Shown: positions 6,591 through 14,486, counted from the first letter of the stretch. The stretch is DNA of 18,798 nt from JAIOIW01 sp050304175 (GCA_050304175.1 JBNLDE010000242.1:1-18798), one strand, 5' to 3'. Numbers and translations: made by a program. The notes: generated by a model not told the origin, from the letters alone.

Positions 6591-7589
6591 ATGAATGCGC
6601 TCACAGTTGTTGACATGCACACGGGCGGCGAGCCGCTGAGGATCGTCACCGGCGGCTATCCACCGATCCCCAAGGGCACGATCCTGCAAAAGCGCGCCCA
6701 TGTCCGCGACAATCTCGACCATCTGCGCCGGATCCTGATGTTCGAGCCGCGCGGCCATTTCGACATGTATGGCGCGTTATTGGTGGAACCCGACCTGCCC
6801 GGCGCGGACCTTGCCGTTCTCTTCATGCACAACGAAGGCTATTCGACCATGTGCGGCCACGCGATTTTCGCGCTCGGCCGCTACGCGGTCGATTACGGTC
6901 TGGTCACGGCAAGGGAGCCGGTCACCACCGTCAAAATCGAGTGCCCGTGCGGAATGGTGGTCGCCTCCGTCGAGGTATCAGACGGCAAGACCGGCCATGT
7001 CAGTTTCGATAGCGTGCCGGCATACCTCCATGCCGGCGACCGCACCATCGAGGTGCCCGGCCATGGCGTCGTACGCTACGACATCGCCTATGGCGGCGCG
7101 TTCTACGCGCTGGCCGACTGCCGGCAGTTCGGGCTTGAATTCGGCCGCGACCGGGCGCGCGATTTCGTCGACGCGGCGACAACGCTCACGGAAGCCGTCA
7201 AGCGCAAGGACGCTCTCTCCCACCCCGACCACGACGATCTCGCCTTCCTCTACGGCTCGATCCTGACCGACGGCGGCGACGGGCGCGATGCGCCCAGCCG
7301 CAATGTCTGCGTTTTCGCCGACGCGCAGGTCGACCGTTCGCCGACCGGTTCGGGCGTCACGGCGCGATTGGCGGCGATGCATGCCAGGGGTGAGGTCGCT
7401 ATTGGCGAAACTCGGGTGTTCGAAAGCATCGTCGGGTCGCGCTTTACGGGAAAGGTCGCGCGCGAAACCGTCGCCGGGCCGCATCCGGCCATCGTCGCCT
7501 CGGTTTCGGGCCGGGCCCATTACTGCGGCAAGGCGGAATTCAACGTCGAAGACGACGACCCGCTTGGCGGCGGGTTCCTCGTGCGCTGA
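6591..7589 (+). CDS. Proline-racemase-superfamily enzyme, likely trans-3-hydroxy-L-proline dehydratase
   Basis: A 332-residue member of the proline racemase / 4-hydroxyproline epimerase superfamily. The N-terminal VVDMHTGGEPLRIV (6-19) and the first catalytic motif MCGHAIFALGRY (87-98, Cys88) are intact. The second motif reads DRSPTGSGVTARLA (248-261), with Thr252 where racemases and epimerases have the second Cys. Cys/Thr pairs are the established mark of trans-3-hydroxy-L-proline dehydratases (human L3HYPDH, bacterial LhpH), which form delta1-pyrroline-2-carboxylate. GTGGGGGAG precedes ATG 6591. No ketimine reductase or other hydroxyproline gene is in the window. The stop lies 3 bases from the convergent lepB stop. 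Confidence 0.9.
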   Translation: MNALTVVDMHTGGEPLRIVTGGYPPIPKGTILQKRAHVRDNLDHLRRILMFEPRGHFDMYGALLVEPDLPGADLAVLFMHNEGYSTMCGHAIFALGRYAVDYGLVTAREPVTTVKIECPCGMVVASVEVSDGKTGHVSFDSVPAYLHAGDRTIEVPGHGVVRYDIAYGGAFYALADCRQFGLEFGRDRARDFVDAATTLTEAVKRKDALSHPDHDDLAFLYGSILTDGGDGRDAPSRNVCVFADAQVDRSPTGSGVTARLAAMHARGEVAIGETRVFESIVGSRFTGKVARETVAGPHPAIVASVSGRAHYCGKAEFNVEDDDPLGGGFLVR

Positions 7590-7592
7590 AGG

Positions 7593-8321
7593 CTATTCCA
7601 CCTTCGCAAGGAAGCGCTTGCTAGCGCAGGCGAGGTCCGGCTCCTCCTCGCAGCTGTAGAGCGACCACAGCACGGCGTCGACCCGGCCTTCCAGGTTCTC
7701 CAGCGGCACGAAACCCATTTCGGCAAAGCGGCTGTCGGCGGAATTATCGCGATTGTCGCCCATCAGGAACAGCCTGCCTGCGGGAACCGCGATCTCGTCC
7801 ATGTTGTCGGCGATATAGTCGTCGCCGCGCTCGATGATCGCGTGCTCGGCGCCACCGGGCAGCGTCTCGACATAGCGGGTCACGCGCGCGACATTGCCGG
7901 CCGGGGTGCGGTAGTCATAGGTCGAGACCTTGCGCCGCCCGGCCATCTCGCCGTTGATAAAAAGCCTCCCGTGGCGCAGCGCCACATGGTCGCCCGGCAA
8001 GCCGATCACGCGCTTCACATAGGTCTCGTGATTCACGGGATGCGCGAAGGTGACAACGTCGCCGCGCTTCGGCAGACGCGACAGCAGACGCCCGTTCTTG
8101 CTGCCGATCGAAAAACCCGGATCGATTGCAAGCGTATAGCGGCTGACCCCATACGGCCAGCGCGCGACGAACAGTCTGTCGCCGACCTCGAGCGTCGGCA
8201 CCATGCTCTCGCTCGGAATGTAGTTGGAGGCAAAAGCAAAGGACTTCATGACAAAGACAGCGAGCGCGGTCACCGCAATCGTTCCGGCGAGATCCAGAAA
8301 TTGTTTCCCGTGTTTCAGCAT
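7593..8321 (-). CDS. lepB: Signal peptidase I
   Basis: A 242-residue membrane serine protease that removes Sec/Tat signal peptides on the periplasmic side. One N-terminal membrane segment spans about residues 9-31. Catalytic motifs are IPSESMVPTL (nucleophile Ser39), the VGDRLFVARWPYG box, YVKRVIGLPGD (general base Lys103) and GDNRDNSADSR. All are intact, and the length is typical. GGGAG lies about 15 bases before the ATG. It is not next to rnc or acpS, its common neighbours, so it could be one of several signal peptidases. It converges on the dehydratase gene with 3 bases between stops and diverges from cysK across 214 bases. Confidence 0.95.
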   Translation of the reverse strand: MLKHGKQFLDLAGTIAVTALAVFVMKSFAFASNYIPSESMVPTLEVGDRLFVARWPYGVSRYTLAIDPGFSIGSKNGRLLSRLPKRGDVVTFAHPVNHETYVKRVIGLPGDHVALRHGRLFINGEMAGRRKVSTYDYRTPAGNVARVTRYVETLPGGAEHAIIERGDDYIADNMDEIAVPAGRLFLMGDNRDNSADSRFAEMGFVPLENLEGRVDAVLWSLYSCEEEPDLACASKRFLAKVE

Positions 8322-8535
8322 CTTGGCCGCACTCCCAGCAGGTCATGGATTTTCCGAGCGCCATCAGCCACGCGAATTTGTCGGTAATTGGACGGATGGA
8401 CCGGCGGTGCAAATGCAATCCGCCAATCCCCGACAAAAGGAAACCGTTTCGCGCGGAAATACCGAATTATCGTGTTCAACACCTCGAATCCTCTCACGAT
8501 GGGGCATAGACTGGAAAAAACATCCGGAGGGAACC
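8322..8535. other. lepB/cysK divergent intergenic region
   Basis: This 214-base gap must hold promoters for both genes; I find no strong pair of boxes for either. It contains the palindrome GAAAC-C-GTTTC (8440-8450), immediately overlapped by TTTC-GCGCG-GAAA (8447-8459). The cysK Shine-Dalgarno GGAGG is at 8526-8530. An open frame that extends cysK upstream through this gap has no family support. Confidence 0.5.
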
Positions 8536-9498
<963 letters not shown>

Positions 9499-9553
9499 CG
9501 GTTGTTCCAAATCCGGTTATCACCTTCGGAGTCCGGAAACAGGAAACACATTC

Positions 9554-10183
9554 ATGCGCGTCATCAGCGTCAACACAGGCACCGCGGTTCCGTTTGCAAA
9601 CAAGACCGGGTGCACGGCGATCGACAAGCGCCCGCGTCCCGGCCGCGTCGAGGTCGGTTCACTTGGCCTCGACGGCGACGAAATCTGCGATCTGGAAAAC
9701 CATGGCGGAACGGACCAGGCCGTCTATCTCTATTCGCTGGAAGACTATGCCTTCTGGGAGAAGGAACTGAGCCGTCCGCTGGCGCCGGGCCTGTTCGGAG
9801 AAAACCTGACCGTGGAAGGCATCGTGAGTACCGATGCGCAAGTCGGCGACCGCTACGAATGCGGCGGTTTCATTCTGGAAGTGACGAGCCCGCGTATTCC
9901 GTGTTCCACATTCGCCGCCCATATCGGAGTCTCCGACATGCCGGCCCGTTTCATGGCCGCGCGACGGCCGGGTATCTATTGCCGGGTTGTCATGCCCGGA
10001 ACGGTAGGCGCAGGCGACGCCTTTGTGATCACGCCGGCGACCGGCGCGACGGTCACACTCGGCGAACTGGTCGAAACCTACCCCTACAAACGGATTTCGG
10101 AGGAGACGCGGCAGCGCTATCTCGGCACGCCGCTCAACGGCAGGATGGCCGCCTATTTGCGCGGAGAACGGGCCAAGCCGTAA
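9554..10183 (+). CDS. MOSC-domain protein, YiiM-like
   Basis: A 209-residue soluble MOSC (molybdenum cofactor sulfurase C-terminal) protein of the YiiM type. Features are HGGTDQAVYLYS (50-61), LAPGLFGENLTVEG (76-89) and the cofactor-ligand segment TSPRIPCSTFAAH (111-123) with conserved Cys117, plus GIYCRVV and a C-terminal extension (YPYKRISEETRQRYLG) as in YiiM. E. coli YiiM reduces N-hydroxylated compounds such as 6-N-hydroxylaminopurine; the same activity here is inferred. AGGAAA at 9541-9546 serves ATG 9554. The frame is open further upstream through the end of cysK, which is a shadow. It may be co-transcribed with cysK, a possible link to cysteine as sulfur source. Confidence 0.9.
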   Translation: MRVISVNTGTAVPFANKTGCTAIDKRPRPGRVEVGSLGLDGDEICDLENHGGTDQAVYLYSLEDYAFWEKELSRPLAPGLFGENLTVEGIVSTDAQVGDRYECGGFILEVTSPRIPCSTFAAHIGVSDMPARFMAARRPGIYCRVVMPGTVGAGDAFVITPATGATVTLGELVETYPYKRISEETRQRYLGTPLNGRMAAYLRGERAKP

Positions 10184-10197
10184 AGCGCGACCCCAGG

Positions 10198-10353
10198 TCA
10201 GAGCTGGATACGCGATCCCGATCCGACATCCTGAAACCGCTTTGCGCAAGCAGGTCCCGGGCCACGCATATAGTGGCGTTCGGGCCGATAGGACGGCAGT
10301 ACAAACTCCCGAACGGCCCTGCTATAGCTGCGGATTGCAGCAATCAAAGTCAT
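10198..10353 (-). CDS. Candidate 51-residue small protein
   Basis: ATG at 10353-10351 follows GGGAGACAAGACG, a good Shine-Dalgarno at good spacing, and opens a 51-residue frame beginning MTLIAAIRSYSRAVREFVLP. The product is basic, with many Arg and Tyr residues and no membrane segment or signal. Length and basic character loosely recall DUF1127-type small alphaproteobacterial proteins, but the family consensus is not present. Support is the ribosome-binding site and position in otherwise empty space; it may be a chance frame. Confidence 0.3.
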   Translation of the reverse strand: MTLIAAIRSYSRAVREFVLPSYRPERHYMRGPGPACAKRFQDVGSGSRIQL

Positions 10354-10457
10354 CGTCTTGTCTCCCGGCGCTTTTCAAGCGCATCGTCCACGATCGGAAG
10401 ACTAACGCGGGAAGATGAATATTGGTTGAATGCGAATGGTTACCAAAGTGGCCGGCA

Positions 10458-10476
10458 ACCCGCCCCGGAGGCGGGT
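10458..10476 (-). terminator. GC hairpin after the DUF7282-like gene
   Basis: ACCCGCC (10458-10464), loop CCGGA and GGCGGGT (10470-10476) form a perfect 7-bp stem 20 bases beyond the stop of the minus-strand gene ending at 10497. No T-run follows on either strand, so termination efficiency is uncertain. Confidence 0.4.
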
Positions 10477-10496
10477 GCGCGCGCCATTTCGGGAAG

Positions 10497-10895
10497 TTAT
10501 TCGATAGCGACCGGGAGGACCACAGGCTTGCCGTCGGCCATGACCGGCTTGTCGTTGTCCGTAGAGCCGGGACCAAATTCGTAGGTGCCGATCGTCCCGG
10601 TGTCCTCGTGCAACATAGCCAGGACTTTCGAACCCGGGGCTACGTCCATGTCCAGCGTAACGGTGATGTTGGCATTCTCGCCCGCCTTGACCGGGGCATG
10701 ACCGATCGACTGCGGCGCCTGCGGCTTGCCGTCTTTTATTTCGTGGATCACCAGCCAGCCGTCGGCAGGCATGGTTACCTTGTCGATCGTGACCGAATTG
10801 CCGGCCGGCTGAGGCGATGCCGCAATCGAGGCATCCTGGGCGAAGGCCGGCCCGGCCAGAAAGACCACGGCGGCGGCTGTTAGGATGGTTTTCAT
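10497..10895 (-). CDS. Small exported DUF7282-like protein
   Basis: A 132-residue secreted or periplasmic protein. The Sec signal peptide MKTILTAAAVVFLAGPAFA (1-19) is cleaved before QDAS. The mature part is one compact beta-domain: VTIDKVTMPADGWLVIHEI, HAPVKAGENANITVTLDMDV and LAMLHEDTGTIGTYEFGPGSTDND, ending KPVVLPVAIE. The pattern of VTMPADGWLVIHE followed by MLHEDTG...YEFG matches my memory of DUF7282 domains; no function is known. AGGAG precedes the ATG. It is divergent from the ECF sigma gene and has a matching GGAAT-N17-CGTA element upstream, so it is probably a target of that sigma factor. Confidence 0.88.
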   Translation of the reverse strand: MKTILTAAAVVFLAGPAFAQDASIAASPQPAGNSVTIDKVTMPADGWLVIHEIKDGKPQAPQSIGHAPVKAGENANITVTLDMDVAPGSKVLAMLHEDTGTIGTYEFGPGSTDNDKPVMADGKPVVLPVAIE

Positions 10896-10952
10896 GTCAG
10901 TACTCCTGCCAATGTGAATGACCGCACGCGGATGCGTACGGCCTGCAACAAC

Positions 10953-10978
10953 TACGCGGCGGGTGGACCGCTTATTCC
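10953..10978 (-). promoter_or_regulatory. ECF-type promoter for the DUF7282-like gene
   Basis: On the minus strand GGAAT (10978-10974), a 17-base spacer and CGTA (10956-10953) give the GGAA...CGT layout typical of ECF sigma promoters. The predicted start near 10946 leaves a leader of about 50 bases to the ATG at 10895. The same element occurs on the other strand for the sigma gene. Confidence 0.55.
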
Positions 10979-11007
10979 CGGAAAGAAAATTTCTTTTTGC
11001 GGAATAA
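10972..11007. repeat. Nested inverted repeat between divergent genes
   Basis: The outer arms TTATTCC (10972-10978) and GGAATAA (11001-11007) are exact complements and contain the -35 elements of the two divergent ECF-type promoters. Inside lies a second perfect pair, AAAGAAA (10982-10988) and TTTCTTT (10990-10996) around a single A, unusually AT-rich for this genome. The inner pair might bind an additional regulator or aid DNA melting. Confidence 0.65.
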
Positions 11008-11026
11008 AGCCGCGCGCTGCATCGTA
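11001..11026 (+). promoter_or_regulatory. ECF-type promoter of the sigma/anti-sigma operon
   Basis: GGAAT (11001-11005), a 17-base spacer and CGTA (11023-11026) mirror the element on the opposite strand. Transcription would begin near 11033, after the ATG at 11028, so translation from this transcript would need a later start. TTG 11055 with GGAG at 11042-11045 fits. Autoregulation of the sigma factor is inferred. Confidence 0.5.
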
Positions 11027-11027
11027 T

Positions 11028-11561
11028 ATGCCTTCGAAACCGGAGAAACTGGGCTTGGCGGCTTCAAAACGCGATATCGAGACCCATATTCCAGCACTGC
11101 GCCGGTTTGCCTATGGCCTGACCGGAGACCGGGACGAGGGTGACGACCTTGTTCAGGATGCACTTGAACGCGCGCTCAGCCGCTGGCACCTGTTCATCCC
11201 CGGGCGAAAACTGAGGCCGTGGCTGTTCAAGATCCTCTACAACCTGTTCGTCTCGGCGCGCCGCAAGGACAGCCGCCGCGCACAGCACGTTCCCCTTGAA
11301 CCCGAAAAGGGAATGCCAGCGATCGCCGCGGGACAGGAACATGCCGCCGACGCCGGCAAGATGCTGCGCCTTCTCGACACCTTGCCGGAGGACCAGCGCT
11401 CGACGGTTCTTCTCGTGGTGGTCGAAGGGTTTTCCTACGAGGAAACAGCTCGGATCTCAGGCGTCCCGATGGGCACGGTCATGTCGCGCCTGCATCGCGG
11501 ACGTCAGCAATTGCGTACGCTCGCGGGCGAAAGCCCGCCGGCAATCAGGAGAGTGAAATGA
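11028..11561 (+). CDS. ECF (group IV) RNA polymerase sigma factor
   Basis: A 177-residue ECF sigma factor. Region 2 covers about residues 21-80 (IPALRRFAYGLTGDRDEGDD, LVQDALERALSRW, RPWLFKILYNLFVSARRK). Region 4 covers about 112-163 (LLDTLPEDQRSTVLLVVVEG, FSYEETARISGVPMGTVMSR, LHRGRQQL). It directs polymerase to GGAA-type stress promoters. The open frame reaches 10914, but that part overlaps the promoter region. ATG 11028 has no Shine-Dalgarno, while TTG 11055 has GGAG 9 bases upstream and fits the mapped ECF promoter, giving 168 residues that begin just before the conserved domain. The stop overlaps the anti-sigma start (ATGATGA), so the pair is translationally coupled. Confidence 0.93.
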   Translation: MPSKPEKLGLAASKRDIETHIPALRRFAYGLTGDRDEGDDLVQDALERALSRWHLFIPGRKLRPWLFKILYNLFVSARRKDSRRAQHVPLEPEKGMPAIAAGQEHAADAGKMLRLLDTLPEDQRSTVLLVVVEGFSYEETARISGVPMGTVMSRLHRGRQQLRTLAGESPPAIRRVK

Positions 11562-12346
11562 TGAGCGGCGATGATCGTCCCGTCACGGAGACCGACATCC
11601 AGGCCTTTATCGACGGCAGGCTGGCACCACAGCGCGCCAAGGCTGTGGAGCGGTTGCTCGAAGAACAATTGCACCTGCATGCCGACATCGCCAAGGACCG
11701 CGAGATTGCAAACCGGTTGAGGGCGGAACTCGATCCGATCGCCCGTGAACCGCTTCCTTACCGGTTGCAGATCCCCCCCGCCCCCGAACGATCCGGTCCG
11801 CTGCGGCTTGCGGGGACGCTGGCCGCGGGCCTGGCGTTATTTGTCTTGGGCGGCACAACGGGCTGGTATGCGGCCCACCGCGTCGACAACGTAACCGCGC
11901 CACAAGCCACAATGGCTCTGGCCGCGCTTCCCGGGGATGCGGCCGTTGCCTATCGCACCTACGCGGTCGAAGTTCGGCACCCTGTCGAGGTCGACGCCAG
12001 CGAAGCAGCCCATTTGTCGGCTTGGCTTTCCAAGCGGATCGGAGGGACGGTTTCCATCCCCGACCTGTCGAAATCGGGGTTCGCCCTCGTCGGAGGCCGG
12101 CTGCTGCCCTCCAGCGCCGGGGCGGCCGGCCAGTTGATGTACGAAAACCCGGCTGGCGAGCGCGTCACCCTTTACCTACGCAAGGAGGGCGGCGAGCAGA
12201 TGGCGTTCCGCTTCGCCAGCGAGGGCGCCGTCAACGGCTTCTACTGGGTCGGCAGCAATTTCGGCTACGCGTTGAGCGGCGAGCTGAGCCGGGACAGGCT
12301 GTTTGCGCTCGCCAAGGCGACCTACAACCAGCTCGACGCGAAATAG
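11558..12346 (+). CDS. Membrane anti-sigma factor
   Basis: A 262-residue single-pass membrane anti-sigma factor. The cytoplasmic N-terminal domain (about 9-60: VTETDIQAFIDGRLAPQRAK, RLLEEQLHLHADIA) has the zf-HC2/anti-sigma shape but no Cys at all in this part, so it lacks the zinc-binding His-Cys2 of redox-sensing ZAS proteins. One membrane helix lies at about 83-105 (LRLAGTLAAGLALFVLGG). The periplasmic part of roughly 155 residues carries an AHLSAWLSKRIGGTVSIPDL segment common in this family. It probably holds the preceding sigma factor inactive. ATG 11558 overlaps the sigma stop; ATG 11561 is an equal alternative. AGGAGAG is just upstream. It ends 12 bases from the convergent dctM stop. 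Confidence 0.9.
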   Translation: MMSGDDRPVTETDIQAFIDGRLAPQRAKAVERLLEEQLHLHADIAKDREIANRLRAELDPIAREPLPYRLQIPPAPERSGPLRLAGTLAAGLALFVLGGTTGWYAAHRVDNVTAPQATMALAALPGDAAVAYRTYAVEVRHPVEVDASEAAHLSAWLSKRIGGTVSIPDLSKSGFALVGGRLLPSSAGAAGQLMYENPAGERVTLYLRKEGGEQMAFRFASEGAVNGFYWVGSNFGYALSGELSRDRLFALAKATYNQLDAK

Positions 12347-12358
12347 CGCTGCAAGACC

Positions 12359-13741
12359 TCAGCCCATGATCAGCCGCGGCAGCCACAGAACGATGCCCGG
12401 GAAAGCAATCAGTACGCCAACCGTCACGACGTCGGCGATGAAGAATGGCGACGCGCCGCGGAAAACGTCCTGTACCGAAATGTCGTCGCGCACGCCGGCG
12501 ACCACAAAACAATTGAGGCCAATCGGTGGCGTAATCAGACAGAGTTCGGCCATCTTCACGACAATGATGCCAAACCAGACGGCGCACTCAGTCCCGCTCA
12601 TGCCAAGCGCCGATTGGGCCGCGGTAACGCTTTCGCCGCCATTGAGCGCCATGACTGCAGGGAAGGTGACCGGCAAGGTCAGGATCAGCATGCCGATGGC
12701 ATCCATGAACATGCCGAGGATCACATAGGCGCCGAGGATCAGCAGCAGGGTAACCATCGGCGGTTGGTGCAATCCCCCAATCCATTCGGAAAATGCGCCA
12801 GGCAGGTCGGCAAATCCAAGATAGCGAACATAGATCAGAACACCCCAGATCATGGTGAAAATCATCGTGGTGAGTTTCGCTGTTTCGGCCAGTGCGCCGC
12901 GCAAATCCTTCCAGCGCATGCCGCGCGCCAGCGCCAGCACCAGAACGATGAATGCCCCCAGGGCGCCGGCCTCGGTCGGCGTGCCCCAGCCAAAATAGAT
13001 GCAATAGATGATGATCGCGACGACGGCGAAAATAGGCAATGCGCCGGGCACGCTTTCGAAGCGCTGTTTCCAGGTAAAGCCGCGGATCGGCGGGCCAAGG
13101 TCCTTGCGCCACTTGGCCAAGCCGATGATAAGCGCCGCGTAAATGACCGCCGAAACCAGGCCAGGCAGGAAACCGGCCATCAACAACTGGCCGACGCTGG
13201 CTTCGACGATGATCGCGTATATGACAAGAATGGCCGATGGCGGGATCAACGACGCGAGCGTCCCCCCGGCGGCAACGACCCCGGCGGCGAAGCGCCTGTC
13301 GTAACCGAGTCTCAGCATCTCGGGGATGGCAATGCGCGCAAACACAGCTGACGTCGCGACGGAAGCGCCGGAGACAGCGGCAAAGCCTGCTGTCGCGAAT
13401 ACGGTGGCTACGCCCAGCCCCCCGGGCAACCAGCCGACCCAGCGTTTTGCCGCCTCGAACAGGGCCTTGGTCAGGCCCGCATAGTAGGCGAGATACCCGA
13501 TCAGGATGAAGGTCGGGATCAAGGCTAGCACGTGGCTGGCGGTCTTGGAGTGCGGAATCTGGCCGCTGATCTTCATGGCCGTGACAAGACCGCGCGCGAA
13601 GCCCTGGTGCTTGTCGACGGCAAATATCACGACGAGACCGATGAAGCCGATCAGGGCGGTTGCGAAGGCCACCCGTACGCCAATCAGGACGAGGACAACC
13701 AGCAATACGGCAAGCAGCGCGGAAACTTCGATCGTGGTCAT
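12359..13741 (-). CDS. dctM: TRAP transporter large permease (DctM)
   Basis: A 460-residue inner-membrane protein with about 12 hydrophobic segments, the sodium-coupled translocation subunit of a TRAP transporter. Family signatures include FILIGYLAYYAGLTKALFEA, the GGLGVATVFATAGFAAVSGA stretch, PEMLRLGYDRRFAAGVVAAG, GTLASLIPPSAILVIYA and a C-terminal ELCLITPPIGLNCFVV. The length is at the long end of the usual range (about 425-460), with an early insert DKHQGFARGL. The start overlaps the dctQ stop by 4 bases (13738-13741), so the two permeases are translationally coupled. The transported substrate cannot be read from this subunit. Confidence 0.95.
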   Translation of the reverse strand: MTTIEVSALLAVLLVVLVLIGVRVAFATALIGFIGLVVIFAVDKHQGFARGLVTAMKISGQIPHSKTASHVLALIPTFILIGYLAYYAGLTKALFEAAKRWVGWLPGGLGVATVFATAGFAAVSGASVATSAVFARIAIPEMLRLGYDRRFAAGVVAAGGTLASLIPPSAILVIYAIIVEASVGQLLMAGFLPGLVSAVIYAALIIGLAKWRKDLGPPIRGFTWKQRFESVPGALPIFAVVAIIIYCIYFGWGTPTEAGALGAFIVLVLALARGMRWKDLRGALAETAKLTTMIFTMIWGVLIYVRYLGFADLPGAFSEWIGGLHQPPMVTLLLILGAYVILGMFMDAIGMLILTLPVTFPAVMALNGGESVTAAQSALGMSGTECAVWFGIIVVKMAELCLITPPIGLNCFVVAGVRDDISVQDVFRGASPFFIADVVTVGVLIAFPGIVLWLPRLIMG

Positions 13742-14358
13742 CCGCGTGTTTCCCCAAAACCGGAAACCGTTTCGGCCTCGTGCGCGGCCTGGGGGGCCGG
13801 ATCCTCGATCAGGGGCACCGCCACAGGGGCTTCATCATCGCGCACGATGGCGCGACCATAACCCCACAGTTGCAGGGCCAGGCGCAACATCATCAATCCC
13901 AGCGCGATCGGCACGACGATCTTGACCGGCCATGTCGGCAGCCGGATGTCCCCGGTCGAGTCGCCGATGTTCAGCGCCCGCATCGCGTGATCCAACGAGC
14001 CGAAGATCAGCACCGCTGTTACCACCATCATCAGGAGGATACTGGCGAATTCGGCGATCCAGAGCGGCCTGCCCCTCAGCTTCGAAATCAGGATGTCCAT
14101 GCGGATGTGGCCGCCAAGACGCTGGCAGAAGGCGAGGCCGAGGAAGGCCATCACCGGCACCGCGGAAATCATCCAATCGATGAATCCGGGGATCGGCCAG
14201 TTGAACAATTTCCGCCCGAGAATGTTGGCGACCGAAAGCAGCATGACCACCAGGATGACGAGCCCGGCGGTCAGATTCAGCCAGCCTTCGACCCGAAATA
14301 CCGCCCGGTCGACCTGACTGAGTGTTGAATCGTCCTCGCGGACGTTGCCCGATGACAT
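13738..14358 (-). CDS. dctQ: TRAP transporter small permease (DctQ)
   Basis: A 206-residue inner-membrane protein with four membrane segments: LNLTAGLVILVVMLLSVANI, DWMISAVPVMAFLGLAFCQR, AEFASILLMMVVTAVLIFGS and VKIVVPIALGLMMLRLALQL. The signature GGHIRMDILISKLRGR between segments two and three marks the DctQ family. The C-terminus has an extra hydrophilic tail of about 35 residues (DDEAPVAVPLIEDPAPQAAH). It overlaps dctM by 4 bases and lies 128 bases after dctP. It bridges DctM and the loaded binding protein. Confidence 0.93.
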   Translation of the reverse strand: MSSGNVREDDSTLSQVDRAVFRVEGWLNLTAGLVILVVMLLSVANILGRKLFNWPIPGFIDWMISAVPVMAFLGLAFCQRLGGHIRMDILISKLRGRPLWIAEFASILLMMVVTAVLIFGSLDHAMRALNIGDSTGDIRLPTWPVKIVVPIALGLMMLRLALQLWGYGRAIVRDDEAPVAVPLIEDPAPQAAHEAETVSGFGETRG

Positions 14359-14486
14359 TGAGCCTGCCCTCCCCGAATTCCCGGTTGCCCGGCGGTTCTT
14401 TCAACGGCCCGCCATTGCGCTGGCCAGCGAAGGCCCGCCCTCTCCGTCTCCGAAGAAGGCAGGCGGCAGTGGCGTGCCTGTTGTTC
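14359..14486 (-). other. dctP-dctQ intergenic region with palindrome
   Basis: This 128-base gap interrupts an otherwise tight transporter operon. It holds the 12-base palindrome CGCTGGCCAGCG (14418-14429), flanked by direct repeats GGCCCGCC at 14406-14413 and 14432-14439. An mRNA hairpin here could stabilise the upstream dctP message or reduce read-through into the permeases, a known arrangement in binding-protein operons. No small gene is supported in it. Confidence 0.5.

Larger units (their letters stand above)
10184..10496. other. Intergenic region between MOSC and DUF7282-like genes
   Basis: A 313-base stretch between convergent genes. It holds one plausible small reading frame on the minus strand (10198-10353, listed separately) and a 7-bp hairpin at 10458-10476. 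I see no RNA gene, insertion remnant or other repeat. The part at 10354-10457 is more AT-rich than its surroundings and could contain the promoter of the small frame. Confidence 0.5.

Noticed and set aside
8224..8535. N-terminal extension of cysK by 104 codons
   Set aside because: It would overlap lepB, has no family similarity, and the Shine-Dalgarno at 8526-8530 marks ATG 8536.
10914..11027. N-terminal extension of the sigma factor from ATG 10914
   Set aside because: It covers the AT-rich palindrome and both promoter elements and adds 38 residues absent from ECF sigma factors.
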